NCBI GenBank assembly: GCA_041739035.1
Contig: JBGSOQ010000351.1
Location: 1 to 24,375 of the forward strand
Origin: XYD12-FULL-36-8 sp041739035
Lineage (GTDB): Bacteria > Bacteroidota > Ignavibacteria > Ignavibacteriales > Ignavibacteriaceae
Direction: 5' to 3'
Length of the DNA: 24,375 nucleotides
Shown here: one piece after another, positions 23,370 through 24,375 of the stretch
Numbering within the stretch: position 1 is the stretch's first letter
How the letters are laid out: each line of letters opens with the position of its first letter
Notes under the pieces: model-generated
Databases searched by the model: none
The model's input: only the letters and a program-made list of their open reading frames with translations
What the model was told of the DNA's origin: nothing
Made by a program: the position numbers and the translations under genes

Positions 23370-23404
23370 GATTAAGTTAAAAATATTTTTACAAAAACTT
23401 AATC
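23370..23404. repeat. Inverted repeat upstream of the GH20 gene
   Basis: Perfect 9-base arms GATTAAGTT (23370-23378) and AACTTAATC (23396-23404) enclose a 17-base AT-rich centre containing aaaaatattttt. It lies in the 131-base gap between amrS and the GH20 gene, about 40 bases before the GH20 start. On the minus strand an A-tract, not a U-tract, follows, so it does not look like an intrinsic terminator of amrS. An operator for a dimeric regulator is possible but unproven. Confidence 0.45.
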
Positions 23405-23462
23405 TTCGGATAAATTTATTTATTAGAAGAAGAAATGATTAAAAATATTTTGTTGTTATTGA

Positions 23463-24375
23463 TTATTTGAAAATACCGGGAATTATTGTAAAACATTTCG
23501 GGCATTTTCCATCTTTTAAATGATTAGTCAGCACATCATGCCAATCTCTTTTTATTAATGGCGCGTTGCAGTTGTGGCAAAATGTAGCGTGCCCCTCGGA
23601 ATGAAAAATATTTCCAACATAACAATATTTTATACCGGCGCTCAAAGCAATCTTTCTTGCGTTTAGCAAAGTTGATTCAGGTGTTCGAGATTTGTTTAAC
23701 ATTTTGAAATCAGGATGAAATGCGGTGAAGTGCAATGGGACTTCATCGCCAAGATTCTTTAATATCCAATCACATTCTTGTTTTATCTCTGTATCGGAAT
23801 CATTCTCTCCCGGAATTAATAATGTAGTTATTTCAATCCAAACATCAGTTTCATTTTTTAACCAGACTAAAGTATCAAGAACATAATTCAGGTGGGAAAA
23901 TGTAATTTTATGATAAAAATCCTCACTGAATGCTTTCAGGTCAACGTTTGCTGCATCAATAAATTTGTAAACATCTTTGCGGGCTTGCTTATCAATGTAG
24001 CCTGCTGTTACCATTACGGATTTCAATCCTTCTTCTCTTGTAATGCGTGAAATATCAATAACATATTCACCAAAGATTGTCGGATCATTGTATGTGAAAG
24101 CAATTGAGGGCGTGTGGTTTTTGATAGCTAATGCGACCACTTCTTCCGGTGAAACTGATAGCGCATTTTCATCATCAAGTTTTGCTTTGCTTATTGACCA
24201 GTTTTGGCAAAACTTACATCCCAAATTGCAGCCGGCAGTTCCAAAACTTAAAATTGTTGAGCCAGGGAGGAAATGATTAAGCGGTTTTTTTTCAATTGGA
24301 TCAATTGCAAAACCAGTTGGTCTTCCGTAACCTATTGAATAAAGCTTTCCATTAATATTTTGTCTTATGTAACAA
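23463..24375 (-). CDS. amrS: AmmeMemoRadiSam-system radical SAM enzyme, 5' end outside window
   Basis: The frame is open from the window edge to the TAA at 23463, giving 303 visible residues. It begins CYIRQNINGKLYSIGYGRP, then DPIEKKPLNHFLPGS, the conserved N-terminal region of AmrS. The radical SAM motif Cx3Cx2C is CNLGCKFC, with Cys codons at 24230-24228, 24218-24216 and 24209-24207. A TTG at 24224 lies between these Cys and cannot be the start. The C-terminus has a zinc ribbon (CHNC...CPKC) and ends IIPGIFK, as usual. AmrS proteins co-occur with AMMECR1 and Memo; their reaction is unknown to me. Little of the protein is missing, perhaps 30-60 residues, judged from family length. Confidence 0.9.
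   Translation of the reverse strand, partial: CYIRQNINGKLYSIGYGRPTGFAIDPIEKKPLNHFLPGSTILSFGTAGCNLGCKFCQNWSISKAKLDDENALSVSPEEVVALAIKNHTPSIAFTYNDPTIFGEYVIDISRITREEGLKSVMVTAGYIDKQARKDVYKFIDAANVDLKAFSEDFYHKITFSHLNYVLDTLVWLKNETDVWIEITTLLIPGENDSDTEIKQECDWILKNLGDEVPLHFTAFHPDFKMLNKSRTPESTLLNARKIALSAGIKYCYVGNIFHSEGHATFCHNCNAPLIKRDWHDVLTNHLKDGKCPKCFTIIPGIFK

Noticed and set aside
24222..24224. TTG at 24224 as the start of the radical SAM gene
   Set aside because: It falls between the first and second Cys of the Cx3Cx2C motif, and the conserved frame continues upstream to the window edge.

Overview
The window is an AT-rich, densely coding chromosomal segment from a Gram-negative bacterium. An outer membrane is implied by the heptose genes, a TamB homologue and an Omp85-type barrel. 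TamB, a long-form L25 (Ctc), a K+-dependent membrane pyrophosphatase, FmdB, a GH20 glycosidase and a peptidase/propeller/barrel fusion together suggest the Bacteroidota/Chlorobiota/Ignavibacteriota assemblage. Clear GGAG(G) Shine-Dalgarno sequences before several genes fit Ignavibacteria or Chlorobi better than typical Bacteroidetes. This placement is inference from gene content, not a phylogenetic result.

Left edge (1-214): the last 38 codons of a REP-associated tyrosine transposase, then a perfect 20-bp palindrome of REP type. 215-1686: split heptose genes rfaE1 and rfaE2, overlapping by ATGA. 1773-11563: a tight run of tamB (TTG start), rnr, and a 1049-residue protein joining a gluzincin-type peptidase domain, a TolB-like propeller and an Omp85-type barrel. 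This last gene is the most interesting object here, because a barrel protein with no POTRA domains sits in one transcription unit with tamB.

11579-12645: a long stem-loop between convergent genes, an fmdB-type zinc ribbon gene on the minus strand, and a putative lipoprotein with a C-terminal membrane anchor. 12686-17202: a good promoter followed by prs, rplY/ctc, pth and hppA, a translation/nucleotide/energy cluster. 17233-18915: a candidate leader RNA, then the ribosomal operon rpsF-ssb-rpsR-rplI, closed by a strong bidirectional terminator that also serves the convergent rpmB.

19441-24375: a YciO-type gene on the plus strand, facing a minus-strand run of radical SAM AmrS (5' end outside the window), a secreted GH20 enzyme and a YdfG-like SDR. 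No tRNA, rRNA, CRISPR array or complete mobile element was found. No stretch above 300 bases lacks a gene; the longest gap, 19227-19440, lies between divergent rpmB and yciO. Three starts were moved from the longest-ORF choice on ribosome-binding-site evidence (hppA, ssb, SDR), and the amrS frame was extended to the window edge.
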